From NCBI GenBank assembly GCA_015680685.1, contig MNCI01033409.1:360180-424179 (forward strand): a stretch of 64,000 nucleotides of DNA, written 5' to 3'. Each line of letters starts with the position of its first letter. Position 1 is the stretch's first letter. The position numbers and the translations under genes are program-made. This document shows positions 33,461 through 46,479 of the stretch, in pieces. Below the pieces are notes generated by a model. That model saw only the letters and a list, made by a program, of their open reading frames with translations, ran no database searches and was not told where the DNA came from. Origin of the DNA: Gnetum montanum. Its lineage: Eukaryota > Streptophyta > Gnetopsida > Gnetales > Gnetaceae.

Positions 33461-35762
33461 TATTTACTTAAAAATTAAGAAAGAACATATATGAAAAGGA
33501 GGATGAAATTTATGAACTCTATACTATATGCTCCACTTTAAAAAGGAAATTATCAAATGTAAAGGCTAAGGTTCAATTACTAATCCATCTATTTAATTAG
33601 AAGTGTGAAGACTCTCAAGATGCAATATCTAGTAAAAATCAGGAAGTGCTTAAAATCAATAGAATGATGAAGATCTGGAAGAGGCTTCTTAAGAGGATGC
33701 TTGCACAAGTTTGGTAATACCTAAATGAAGAGATAAAATAGGTCTAAATATCCAATCCAAATTAGAAATACCATTTACTTTTGTTGTAAAATGTGTAGGC
33801 ATGAACAAAGTTATTATCAACCACCAATAGATCAAAATAACATGGCTACTTGATCTTGTTAAGAAGAGCCTAGTAAGTGTAATTTGTAGGGTAGAAAAGC
33901 TTGAAGAACTAATGAACAAGAGGATTGAATGGTTTCTAATGAGATTGGAGGATTAGAACCCATGACTAGCAAAAATTATTTGTCCTCTCATTTCAGAGTA
34001 CATGAGCATGACAAAGTAACAACCTAAAACAAATTTGTAGATTCAAACAAAGATGTTGATGATAGAAAAGATAAGGAATAGTTGCATGCTAGGGAGGTAC
34101 TCTATGATAGAGGATATCATCTCAAACTTCATTAATATTTTCTATGCTTAAAAGCAAGCAAGGTAAGAAATGGTAAATTTTTATTTATTATCTTGCTAAA
34201 TTTAGTTTAGATTAGTTTATTTTTATAAATGTTAGTAGTTAGAAAATTAACTGAATGGATGTTATTGGAAATATTTGTATATTCATAGAAAAACATCACT
34301 TGATCTTACAAGATGTTGAGCTGAAAATCAAAATACTAATGGACATTATATGAACTTGATCAAGATGGTAAGGTTTGGTAAATTTGTGTGTTACATTCTA
34401 TAGAAAGACCATATGTTTGCTAATAAAAAGTATATGCCCTATGATCTAGTTCATATCATGTAGAAATTATTATTAAGTTGGGCAATAATATGTTGTTGTC
34501 TCTTGAAGATCCAAATGTTTCAAAAGTTATTTATTAATGGTAAATCAAGTGATTTGGGTTCTTGACTATAATTCATGAATCTATTATGAAAGAAAACTAT
34601 TAGAAAGTGCTTCTTGTTGAATATCTAGGATGAAATTATTATGTTATGATAGTATCTATGTTAAAAATTTTGGAATTTATCTTTTATCATAGATACTACT
34701 AATGAGAGACTTTGGTTTTGAAAAGTCATCATACTTGATCTTAATATGGTATTATAGATTTATTAATATGTAACGAAAATTAACAAGATTCAAGGATGCA
34801 TCTCTACAAAGGCAAGGTTACCCAAGGAAGGACATTCAAGCAGTAGATGCATTGCAAAAGTTGGAAGAAAATTAGCACTATTTTATACCTCATTAATAAT
34901 CATCATGTTTTGGACCATTGGTGTATGAAAAGTCTTTAGAGACTCTCACCAAAAGACACTTATGCAGTAAGACTTCCCACTTCAGCACCCACAATAGAAA
35001 TTGGGCAAGAAAAGGTTTATTCATATTTGATTTCAGTAATATGTCTAAGGTAAAATATAAGCTAATATTGGTCGAGTTACTTTTGAATCTTTTATCTTCA
35101 GATGTATTTCTTAGTGTTGCTATTTGAAATTAACATTTACAATTATGGGCACCTTCTTAAGGATATGATTGGTTAAATCTTATCTTTTAAGTTATTTTGC
35201 ATGACCATTCTTATGGATATTGGATCTAAAGCCTTCAAAGTAAAATGTGTTATTTTTCTCTCCTTCGAAAAGAAATCTACTTGAGATATCGTTTTGTTGA
35301 TGTTCAAAAAGGGGGAGAGAGTTTAGTACTTGGTATTTATTATGGATATAGTCTTCATACTCATGATCAAAATTTAAGATCTTGGTCTCTACAGTGTTTT
35401 TGTTACTAATGGTTTATGGATTATTATATTAGAGATGATTCTTACTTTTAGTGCTTGGAGTTTAGCCTTTGGTTATTCATGGAAATTTCTTTGGCAACAA
35501 TTAAATGACTTTGATTATACATGCTTCATCGATTAATGGATTTGACTTGCAGTATGAATAGATATGGGTAGCACTTAATGGAATTTTTTAAATCCCTATG
35601 AAACCCATGCTGAAGGATGTATACCCATTACTATATATTCATATATTTTTCATATTTAGCTATATTTACAAATGTTTGTTCCTTTAACTATCTATCATAT
35701 AATATTATGGATTTTACTAACTCATTTTCTTAAGTTTTGAACATCACCAAAAAGGGGAAGAT
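33461..35762 (+). other. C2 internal region without recognisable pol
   Basis: About 2.3 kb of AT-rich sequence. I looked for the copia landmarks present in C1 (MWHRKLGH, LIGPSQM, APQQNGIVER, YVDD, EYIS) and found none in any frame. A G-rich tract (tcaaaaagggggaga, about 35307-35321) lies upstream of the true polypurine tract, as in C1. Loss of pol by deletion or replacement is inferred. Confidence 0.6.
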
Positions 35763-36903
35763 TGTTGGCCTTTTGGTATGTGAAAATCTTGAAAAATAGA
35801 GAATGTGGAAAATGTGCTCATGGTCTTGTAGGACTGAGAAAAAAATCATGATAAGAGCTTAAGATTAGGACAAAAACCAAGATGATAACAAGATAAGAGT
35901 TTAGGACAAGAACCTAGATATAGCAATGATGAAATTAGGACAAGACCAAGTTGAGAGATCAAGATAAGAACTACATTACCAAAGTCTCAATTAAGACTAC
36001 AAGATTTCAAGGGAGCATGAAGCCTATAGGCTAAACAAAGATGTTCTAGTATATGCCTAGATTTCCCAAAAGATTATCAGAGATCCTAGAAGTGAAAGCT
36101 CAATCTCAAGCTAGACATCCCACAAAAATAGTAGATGTCCTAATTACTATTGAGACGTCCTAGCTGGGATGTTCCAATTCTAGTGGGATGTCCCACTTGC
36201 AAGTGGAGAGTTTTATAAGATGTCCCAAGCTTGAATAGAATGTCTCAACTAGTAATTTCCTAGTTATTACATGAACTTTGAGGGCTATTTGAAAAAGAAA
36301 AAGACTATAAAATAGAATGGAATCCTTGTGAAAAGGACATGCATTATTCGTTGGAATATTCAATCATTGTATACATCTAGTGAATTAATTTTTTTTCTCA
36401 TTTCTCCATCATTTGTGCATTTTTTTATGTGAGCCTAAGTGTAAGGAATTTTTAAAGTATAATTACACTCTCTCCTTTATTATTTTTCTCTTTGTAAGCC
36501 TTGCAGGGTTGATATGCTTCTTGCAAGAGGGCATCTTGTGAGCTTGTTGGGACCTTTTGGGGTTGAGTGTGTTTCTAGTGAGAAAACACTTCATGTGGAA
36601 CTCACATCATTATAAAGGTTGTGGGATCTTTGAAATCACATTTTTAGCTTTTTTGGACCTTACAGGATTGAGTGTGCTTTCTATGAGAAAATACTTCATC
36701 TTGAGCTCAAACTTTGTAAAGATTATGGTCCCATTTAAATCACATTTTTGGAAAAACAAAGTTTGGAGGTATGCAAAGATTCTACCCTTTGAGTGTGAAT
36801 GTATTCAAGTTAGGGAACCATGTAAATTTGTATGTTGTTTTGATTATCTTGGTTGTTTGAATTGGGGAGCTCATTCAACCCTCTTCCAGGTTCTTGGTCC
36901 TCA
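35763..36903 (+). repeat. 3' LTR of element C2 (1,141 bp)
   Basis: It begins TGTTGGCCTTTTGG and ends TTGGTCCTCA, directly before the TTAAG duplicate. It carries gatgtcc and gacatcc words at about 36050-36250. Confidence 0.85.
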
Positions 36904-36908
36904 TTAAG

Positions 36909-37400
36909 GATAAGTAGGATGATGGTAGTTAAGCTTAGGTTTGATTAAGAAATAAATTGTTCATAATGATTGGGAAATAATGATGAATGAATGATGTAAA
37001 GAAAGAGGAAGGAGAGATGGGAACTACATGGGTTGAAGAGGTGACACCTATGGGGGAAGGGAATAAATAAGGAGTAGTGGTGGGATGTTCTCTATGTTTC
37101 TAGTCTTGATATCTTTACTAGTTGAACGTATTTTTTATATGCATTTATATGAATGTTTTAGAGATTGATAATTATGGTATAGGAAGCTATGGTGAAATGA
37201 TGAATGGCTCTTTTCATAGATTTTTTTATATGTTTATGTTTTTTTAGGTTTTCATTTTTATATATTTTCTAGTTTTTTATTCTTTTGAGATTTTCTAAGT
37301 TTTATATTTATATGTTTTTATGATTTTTGATATTGATATCTAAGATGTAAAATAGGATGAAATAAAGTACTAGATGAAAATAATGTTAATGCTAGCAACA
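36909..37400. other. T-rich spacer
   Basis: Long T and TA-rich runs with no coding support. Confidence 0.35.
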
Positions 37401-40400
37401 AAGGCATAAGCTAATAACAAGAAATAACATGAGATAAAATGTAAAGTATATATAATGGACAAATGTAGTTGATTAAGAAAAAGCTAGAAGATAGATTAAG
37501 AACATGAAAATAACAACGTAAAGATGATACACTTCTTAGGTAGGAAAAACAATGGTAATGATTTTTTAGCTTGGGAATGCTTAGGATCCTTAGTGCTTTT
37601 AACAAATTCTAGAACATCTAGTTCAACAAAGCTTAGACTTATAAATTCTTGAGAATTGGATGACCACAGAATGTTGATGTTGGACTCACTAGTTTCTTCT
37701 AATGATGATGTTTGATCCATGATAATGGATTGGGATCCTAGTGAAGTTTCCTCTAGCATGTTTAGGTGAGAGATGGCAAGGACATCAGAATTAACAACAA
37801 TGATTACTTCTCTATGCTTGTATGAAAAATATATCTCCTATTGTATAGGTGAGGAAACTACACAATGATAAGCTAGCAAGGCCTTTCTAAGATAGCATTC
37901 ATTCCTAAGGAATCCCTAGTTACTGCAAAAATAGCTTTTGAAATGATACACTTTCATACTAAGAAAGGTAACTTAATTAAGCCTATGATCTTTACTCTAG
38001 CTTTTCTAAATAAAATTTAATTAGAGTTGGAGTTGTAGTATGTAACTTATTTTCTGAGGCTAATATGCTTAATGATAGTCCATAAAATAATGTTGGATTT
38101 AGCTCTATCATCCAAGTGCACTAGAGGTAGAGTCATATTGTACCTTATCTATATGGAAATATAGATGGAGAGTTTACATATGATACGTATTACAGGATTG
38201 GTTTTGATGTTCTTCTCTTTGAACATCAAGTATTTTGTCTCATACCATGGAGCATTAAGCATTAATAACATTTCTTGGGCATGTGGTTAGATGTTTGTTG
38301 GTATAGTGATAGATTTGAGAAGCTTTTCCAATATCAAATGATGCTTGTTAGAGGTAGAAATGGGCTCAAAAGAAAAATATTCATTCCTTTTAACTTCATT
38401 ACTATAGTGATTTGGGACAAAACCTAAGGCTTTAATGTTGAATCTATAGGATGTAAATGCACCAAAGGAATAGTTGATGATAGAGTAGTTGAAGTAGCTA
38501 TTGAATTATGGGTGGATGCATGCTGAGACTCCTAAAATACCACCTTATTATTCCACTATGGAGAAGATTGCATATTGACTTGATCTTTTTCTTTTCCCTT
38601 GTTAGGCATTGTTTCATTTTGTACTTAGGTAAGGATACAAATTGAAGGTATGGAAGTAGAAAGTAATGGTGATTTTTGTGAGTTGGATGGGGATAAGGGA
38701 TATGATGGAGGAGGTACAACATAGGGTAAAATGGGAGAATAATTAACTAGATAAGATGAAGTAGGAAAAGGTAACCTACTCCTTGGTGGTGATGGAGGAT
38801 TAATATTCATGGAATTTTGAGGGACAAAAGGAGCATCATAGTATGGTGTAAGATTTATGAAAAATAGAATTATTTTTTCTTTTTGGATAGCTGGACTAGA
38901 GGAAATATTTATAGGAAGATTTATAATAAAATATTTCTTTGGTTTAGGAGGATTAATTTATGAGGATACTTGGGAAAGATTGGACTAATAGGGATCTATC
39001 TTGATAATGAATGGGTTTTTGAATGATTATCTTTGGATTCAAGGAAAAATGTAGATATCTCTCTTGAAACATATGCATATATTGATTATCAAGATAAAGT
39101 GTTTTATTAAAGACTCTTCCATCTTTTTCAACAAGATGTTGAATGTCATCTTTGTATACATTATAGTCATTAGTGTCATGACCTACAACTTCATGATAAT
39201 ATAAGAATTTGTTAGGATCGTATCACATTGGGATAGGTTAATCTCCTTATACAAATTGGAAAGGATATATGGATAGAGTTTGTAAGTGTCTAAATCTAGC
39301 ACATTATTACTCAAAGAATTACTTTAGGATTATGTGTTCATCTCTTAACAACATGCTGTAAAGTAAAGTATAGATCATCAGAAACTTGGGATATTGAGAT
39401 TGATCCTTGGATTATATCCTTTGTTGGCTTCCATTTAATGAAGTTTTCTTAGAATTATTATTAGTGGATGAGGATGTTGATGAAGTTTAATTCACAAAAT
39501 ATATTATTTTTTCAAAATTTATGAGCCTTTTCTTTAGCTATATTGTCAATTTTGTTATGGAAGTTCATTCATTTAGAATTATTGTGTTAGATGATCACCT
39601 TCTTAATGTGTTTGATCAAAGTGATGATAAAATGAAGGCTAAGTGGCCTAGGGTAGACTAGCTTACCTCTAATGTAGTTATTAACAACTCCCTTAAAAAT
39701 ATCCAATAGTTGCTCATCAGGTAATGGATGAGTAAGCTCCATTATTATAAAAGTTTATTGAGAGATGAACTTAGAAATGAATTTAATGGGTATTTTCTTG
39801 ATGGTCAATAAATTTTGCAAAGTATCACCCTTGCTAATTTGTATTTAAACCTTTCTAAAAAATTTGTGAAGAGCTACTCCAAGGAGGTAATGGAACTATG
39901 AGGAAGGACCCTATATTATTCAAGTGCCTTGCCAATTAGACAATTGGAAAAGATTCTATGGATTGTGTAGGGATAGTTGTCAACAACATGCATTTATTAC
40001 AAAAAGTGACAACGTGGTTTTTAGGATCAAACTCCCCATTATACTTAGTTAAATTTGGCAAGATAACCCCTTTGCAAACTTTGGTAGGTAGGATCAATAG
40101 GTTGATAGGGTTAAGTAGGAAATGAACAATAAAGATGGTAGTACTTTCCTCATGTAGCATTATGGCTTTCAGTTTTCAATTCTTGTGAACTTGCAACTTG
40201 GATGAAAGATCTTAAAGTAAAAGCATCATTTTAGGAGGGACTCTAGGGATAGATGACTTAGTATGATTGTTCAAAATGAAATTATAGATAGGTAGAGTTA
40301 TATGAAGAAGTCCAATGATGGGCATTTCGATAGATTGTGAGACATTGTATAAATGCATATGTTGGAAACGTGGAAGGAGTGATAGTGAGACTTGTGGTTG

Positions 40401-41240
40401 TTGTATTGATGGAATATGGGATAGGGGATGAAATAGATTCAACATTGTATTGGAATTTTGAACTTGTAGTTAAGCCTCTATATTGACATAGGCTATATGT
40501 AGGTGGAAAAATAACTATTAGTGGGATGATAATAGCTGGAGTAGTGGACATAGATGCAACAAGACTAGTAGTCTAGGGAATATGCATGGAAAATTAAATT
40601 TAATGAGATTGACATGTTGTAAAATTAGGCTATATGATTACATGGTATGTGGAGGGAAGACTTCTATAGGTAATGAAGTATAAGGATTCTCATCATCATC
40701 ATTATCATGAATGTTAATGCCACCATGCTCATTGTGTTGGTCCTAGAGTTGATAGTTCCTATTGCTAAAGCTAATATTAGGATGTTTCATAAGGTGATCC
40801 ATCATAACCTATCTATGATGAATATTAGTGTTGACAAGTGTATGAATTTCATCTTTGATATCTAGGTACTTTGCTAACATGACCTACTCAAATTGATCTA
40901 GCTCAATGGGATGATTTAGGTTGGGTAGGAATGGTTCCAACTCATTGATTATCTCATATGTCACTATTCATCTTAGCTCACTTTTAGAAAGAGGTAGGTT
41001 TAGTGCTCACTTTGCACATGCAACCTTGTAATCATGTTGATTTATGGGTATCATGAGAACCTATACCTTTAGTATCTCCATTAGTCTATAAATCTGGGAG
41101 TTCTAAGAGGAGTTTGAACTTTGATTAGACATGGTATCAATGAGTGTCTCCTACACATACTTAGAGATGAAGATTATTTGCATAGTGAAAAATAAACTAA
41201 GTGGTAAAAGTGAAAAAAATTCTAAGCACTGAAAGAATCT
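37400..41240 (-). pseudogene. Gypsy G2 copy A: gag and protease-region remnant
   Basis: On the minus strand the gag core lies at about 40160-39936 (LPNLTKYNGEFDPKNHVVTF), parallel to copy B (NHVVTFRNECILLA at 53166-53110). A Pro/Ser-rich N-terminal part at 40551-40212 parallels 53873-53433, and a segment at about 37560-37900 parallels 50789-51420. No RT or integrase was seen on its far side. Gag of gypsy elements packages the RNA; this copy is riddled with stops. It follows directly (minus strand) after the LTR-like repeat 41245-41625. Confidence 0.6.
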
Positions 41241-41244
41241 ATAG

Positions 41245-41625
41245 GCTACTAGGAAACAATTTTGTCATAGTAGTGTTATGGTAATATTATTGTAATTTAA
41301 GATCTAACACAAACTAACATGAAACTAAGCTAAGAAACTTGACAACCATTAATTAGTTGAAGAAAAATATTTTTTTTTAAATTAAGAGGGAACTTGCAAA
41401 TCATTGGAAAAATCTAACTGGAGACAATATTTTTTTCAAATAAGAGCAAATATGAAGAAAATAATAGCATGTATGGAATAACTATTAAAATGATAAAAAA
41501 TAGGAAATGTGTATATGAAACAAAGTAAAATGTTCATGTGGTTGATAGAGAAAACAATGGAATAAATCATAAAATGAAAAAGTAGATCAAATCTATTAAA
41601 AGATAGATCCAAGAGGAAATGACTA
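41245..41625 (-). repeat. LTR/leader repeat of gypsy G2, internal copy
   Basis: It aligns with 54510-54868: shared 'gagatctaaca'-type start, 'gacttgcaaat', 'ttggaaaaatc', 'aatatgaagaaaata', 'gatagagaaaacaatgg'. It lies between copy B's integrase and copy A's gag. Confidence 0.7.
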
Positions 41626-42399
41626 AAATAGATTTAATATAACACCAATGATAGAAAATTGAAATACGTAAATTAGAATTATAAAAAGGAACTTGCAAAT
41701 ATACTATAAGGATTTTGAGAAATGGATTAGAGATCAGGGATGTCAAATGAGAAGCTGTGTTACTCTATTCTCTTTCTCTGATGTGTGTGCATGCTGCAGA
41801 TTTGATATGATCATTGTAGATTTTGGAGCTAATAAGGAAAGATTGGACTAGATTGGTGTATTGGATTGGATTTAAAGGAATCTTCATGCATCAAGAGAAC
41901 TAAACCAATAGAAAAGGACACTTGCAGTTGAGGGAGAACTTTGTATATGTAAAGTTTGTAAATTGGCAAATGACTAGATCATCTTCATGAATCTCTTTGA
42001 TTTTGAAATATTCAGAGTGATAACATTGAATATCTGCTTGATATCCATGTAGATGTTGAAGAGTAGCTTACCGTTATTCTTCAAGAAGATCCAACTGAAC
42101 ACATCACATGTTATTATTGTCTTCATCTGAACACTAATCATGGAGAACAACATGGAGAGATGAAATACAAAGCTTAACTAGTAAAGTTGTCTTACAATCA
42201 TAGGTTAGAAAATATTAGATATGACCAATGGTTGTACAAAAGGTGGTATGGTAGGTCCATAGAGCATGAAATAGGTATATGTACTAATTACATTAGGTTT
42301 TATTGCCCATGGTATAGAGGAAATGGATGAGAATTTTATTAGTGGATTTAGCTTGATCATTTGTCTGGGGATAATAGGGTGATGAAAATGATTATGTGA

Positions 42400-45190
42400 A
42401 AATGATTATGTGATATGGTACATAAAATAGAAATTAGATACCTCCTTAATTTTAATCTGAGGTCTATTGTGAGTCACAATTTGGAAAGGTACATCAAAGA
42501 AAGTTATTATGTGATCAAGGATGAAGTAAAAAATGAAGTGGGACTTGATAGAAGGCATGGAAGAACTTTTTCCCACGTAGCAAAGTATTCTGTAGTAGTC
42601 ATAATAAATTGGTGTCTAGTAGATGAAGAAGAGCTAATGGAACCAATAAGGTCTAAACCCCATTTTTCAAAGGATCATATGATTTGAGACATGTTGAGTT
42701 CATGTGAAGAAAGATAGATAAGGGATGCATGTCTTTGGCAAGTATCACATGTCTTAACTAGGTGATATACATCTTTGGCTAAGGTTGGTCACCAATAACC
42801 TAAATAAATGATGCAAGAAACTAAGGAGCATGATCCTAGGTATATACCACAAGCTCTTGAGTGAGCCTAATCAAGGAATATCCTAGACTCTATAGGACTA
42901 AAACAACATAGAAGAACACCTATATAAAAAAACTCAACATACGATATCGGGATTCACTAAATGACAGTGTCAACTATGTTTACATACAAAGTCATTTTGA
43001 GTATGTGTGAGATAATTATAATTTTTTCTAGTACTAATATGATGAAGAAGATCAAAATATTGCTAATTATCATCATTCGTGTTGACAATTTAAATTGAGA
43101 CATTAGGAGATTGCATAGCAAGTGTTAAGAAAACTAATTATAAGAGATGATCTTCTATAGGGAAAGGATCACCATGAATGGTAATGTTATCAAGGCATTA
43201 GCTAGCATATTTTTAAGCATAAAATATGGCTCAAGGTATGAGAAGAATAGGAAAGTATAAGTTCCTTAGCCATTCTAGATAAGGAACTAAGTGAGGAGCC
43301 TTATAATCATATTCATCATTAACTTGATTTATGATGAGTTGAGAATCACCATAAATAATAATGATCTTAACCTAATTTTGTAAGTCTAGTAAAAGACCTC
43401 ATATTAGAGACTTATATTTAGAAAATCAAGCTTGTAAACCTAATAAAAAACTTGTTTTATTGAAATAATAAAGACACATGCTACATTAGATTCAAAGGAA
43501 GTGTGTGCTCCATCGAAATAAAGAATAATGTCCAAATTCACTTCATTAGTGTGTAAGCTATGAACAACATTAGTTATACTAGAGAAAGAAATAATATTAG
43601 CTATGACCTAACCTTTGATGCAGTGTTGAGATAGAAAACAAAGATCCATCTGGATAAAGGAAGTCTTCTAATGAGCTAAACTATAATTATTAGAAGGATT
43701 ATTAGTAATGATTTTAAGAATGTTGTCTTTATAGATAACAAATACCCTATCATTGAGAAGGTAATGGCTTCACTTTTTAAGAGCAAGCACAAGACTTAGA
43801 TAAGATTTCTCGATGTTAGAGTACTTAGTCTCATAGGCTAAGAGAGGATGATATTTATAATATAAGACTTTAAGAATGTTTTCTTTGTAGATAAAAAATA
43901 CCTTATGATTGAGAAGGCAATGCCTTCACTTTTTAAGTGTTAAGACAAGACTTAGGTAAGATTTCTCAATATTTGATTACCTAGTCTCATAGTTTAAGAT
44001 AGGATTATATGTTATTTTTGTAGATAAAAAATACATTAGCATTGATAAGGAAATGCCTCCACTTTTTAAGAGTGAAGAAAAGACTTAGACAATATTTCTT
44101 GATGTTAGAGTACTTAGTCTCATAGTCTAAGAAAGGATGAGATTTATAAAATATGGGAAGATCAACTCCATCTTCTTACCTTTGAATAATCATGGAGGAT
44201 ATGAAATGGCCATATTTGAAAAGATAGAGGTAGCAAGGTTGTTTAAATTATAGAGGATGTTGAATGAGAAGAGTGGTTTAGGATTCTTTGATGGAATCAA
44301 AGATCATTTGACACCCCTCATCCTAAATGAAAGAGGTAGATTTACAAAGCAAGTGAGTCAAATGATCTAGGCCATTGGTAAGATTGGAAATGAATAAGTG
44401 AATTAATTAAAGATAAAATTATAGAATATGCATATCTCAAATGTTTCTAGGTGGTGAAAGATCTAAAATAGCCTAACATTATTAGGGTTAACAACTATAC
44501 CATCCTGAGAAATAAGATAACCTAAGATTTACTTATGAGGACCCAAAGAAAAAAACCACGTTTCCTTAAGATTAAGACATATATTTAACTTGTCATAGTG
44601 AGTTAAAACTTGATTTGAGGTAGAAGCATGGTCAATTGACAAGGTAGATTTGATGGTTAAATTATCAATGTATTCATTAACTATTTTGAACATCATATTA
44701 TTGAAGATAAAATTCATAGCTCATTTAAGTAGATTCAATATTCTTAAGTCCAAAGGGCATTTTAATGTAGTAAAATATCCTCTAAGAAGCCATGAATGTC
44801 ATATATTGATGATGCTCTAGCTTTATCTAGATTTGATTGTAACAACAAAATGCATCCATAAAGGATAAAAGAGCATGACCAGTTGTGGAGTCTATGAGGT
44901 AATTGAGATTTGTTAAAGGAAATTTGTTCTTAAGAGTAACCTTGCTGAGGTCCTGGAAGTCAACAAGGATACGAATGCTACCATTCATTTTGGAAACTAC
45001 AACTTTGTTAGAAACATAATCAGAAAAATTAATGGGTTGAATGAATTTGACATTGTAGATGTTTGTGATGTTTTCTTTTATAGAAAGAGCTAAAGCATGA
45101 CAAATTTTCCTAATATTTTGTTTAATAGGTTTAGAATATTCTTCTAAGATGATGTTATGTTGTATTAGCTTTAGGTCTAGACTAGGCATT
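42400..45190 (-). pseudogene. Gypsy G2-B pol: RT, RNase H, integrase (decayed)
   Basis: RT at 45189-44827 has VVSKMNGSIRILVDFQDLSK and STTGHALLSFMDAF; at 44717-44529 the catalytic motif is EYIDNL (complement 44661-44672), with the second Asp changed to Asn. RNase H at about 43340-43260 reads GDSQLIINQVNDEYDYKAPH. The integrase zinc region at about 42800-42720 has AKDVYHLVKTCDTCQRHASL. The integrase core at about 42690-42560 has FEKWGLDLIGSI. The ORF 42415-42687 on the opposite strand is a shadow of this core. RT, RNase H and integrase in this order make it Ty3/gypsy. Confidence 0.8.
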
Positions 45191-45479
45191 GTATCCCTAA
45201 GTGAAAGTACTTGAATGCTTTTGTAAGATAACTAAGATTACCTCCCAAAGGTCTTGGAAAAGGAAAGCACTAAGATAAAGAGTCTTTTGTTCATCCTTAT
45301 AGCTTAGTACAGGTATGTCAATCATGTGATCATTTGTTAAAAGAGGCTTTTGATCAAATACAAAGAGGTTTTATTGAGATAAGAGCTCATCCTCCATGAT
45401 GTCTAAAGAGGATATACGATATGGGCAGGTAACCATATTCACCAAAGATTTAAACTATATCAGAGCATCTTGAGAAATG

Positions 45480-46479
45480 ACACATGAGTAGAGTAATAGC
45501 GATAGTGACACTAAGATATAGAAGAGTAATGGTAAGTGGTAGTAGCAGTAGACAATAGGTAGAGATCTAGGGGTTGGTCTAGCAGTAGTAGGAAATTGTC
45601 TCAACCCTACTCACTCTCTTGTAAAGTCCAAATGTGAGTCTTTAAAGCCTTGGTTAGAAAATATTTGTAGATTTTGCTACTATTCCTCTAGTTTGTCATA
45701 ATAGCTATTTTAGTTTATGAGATTTTAAGTGGATTTTGCTAGCGATTGTTAATTCTAGGCTTAGATAGAATAAGGAATCATTCTTTAGAAAGATTTTAAA
45801 GCTTAGATTCAAGCTTTTCTTTTGATTTTGTTATGGGAATTAAGAACCCCATGGCATAACCTTAGTTTTGAAGGTTTTAAGAAATTTCTAGATTTCTTTA
45901 CTAGAAATTTATTTCATGTGTTGCTTTGGTTTTTGTTAATGAGTTCTATATAGGCAACACGTTTGTCATATTGAGTTTTAAGCCAAATTTGCTACCAGGT
46001 TGAAGAGAAATTATGATTTCTCATGTCACTATTATAATACAAAAAATAATGACACTAGGACAAAAAGAGTTTTTTATTTTAAGCTAAATTTGGCTAAATA
46101 TAGTATTTATTTTAAGTTTCATCAATAGAAATGTGCATAAATCAATGTTTTCATAGCAAAATATACAATCATTCTTGTAAATTTTATGAAAACATGGATT
46201 TGGGGTTTTTGTAAAGAACATGATGTGGGGATCTTAACATGTGAAATGACATCTTGTGCTAAAGTAAACTTTAATGTAGAATATCAAAACTCCATAGTAG
46301 GTTTCAATGTATCATGTTAAAAGATTTAAGAGAATTTTAACTTAGGTATCAACATGGAGTTAATATGTTTTGATGTACCCAAATGAGTTAGGATATTTTA
46401 CATGAAAGATTTTTTTTTTCAATAGTAAATCATTTTGATGTTTGTTATAGAGATGTAGTAGCTCTTAGGCTCCTTGTGA
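45480..46479. other. Left flank of the unrecognised insertion
   Basis: No coding support. It may be the leader or LTR of the plus-strand element. No direct repeat of it was found near 50.2-50.8 kb. Confidence 0.3.

Larger units (their letters stand above)
31189..36903 (+). mobile_element. Copia-type LTR element C2, gag only, perfect target duplication
   Basis: LTRs 31189-32281 and 35763-36903 flank a 3.48-kb internal region. The 5-bp flanks TTAAG (31184-31188 and 36904-36908) match exactly and prove insertion as a unit. A tRNA-Met-type binding site follows the 5' LTR (32284-32295, tcgcattagagc, 9 of 12). A polypurine tract (aaaaaggggaag, 35749-35760) precedes the 3' LTR. Gag is recognisable but no integrase, RT or RNase H motif was found. 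LTR termini and several LTR blocks are clearly related to C1, so C2 may have used C1-type enzymes. Confidence 0.85.

Noticed and set aside
42415-42687. 90-codon plus-strand ORF
   Set aside because: It is the shadow of the gypsy G2 integrase core on the minus strand, which carries clear motifs.
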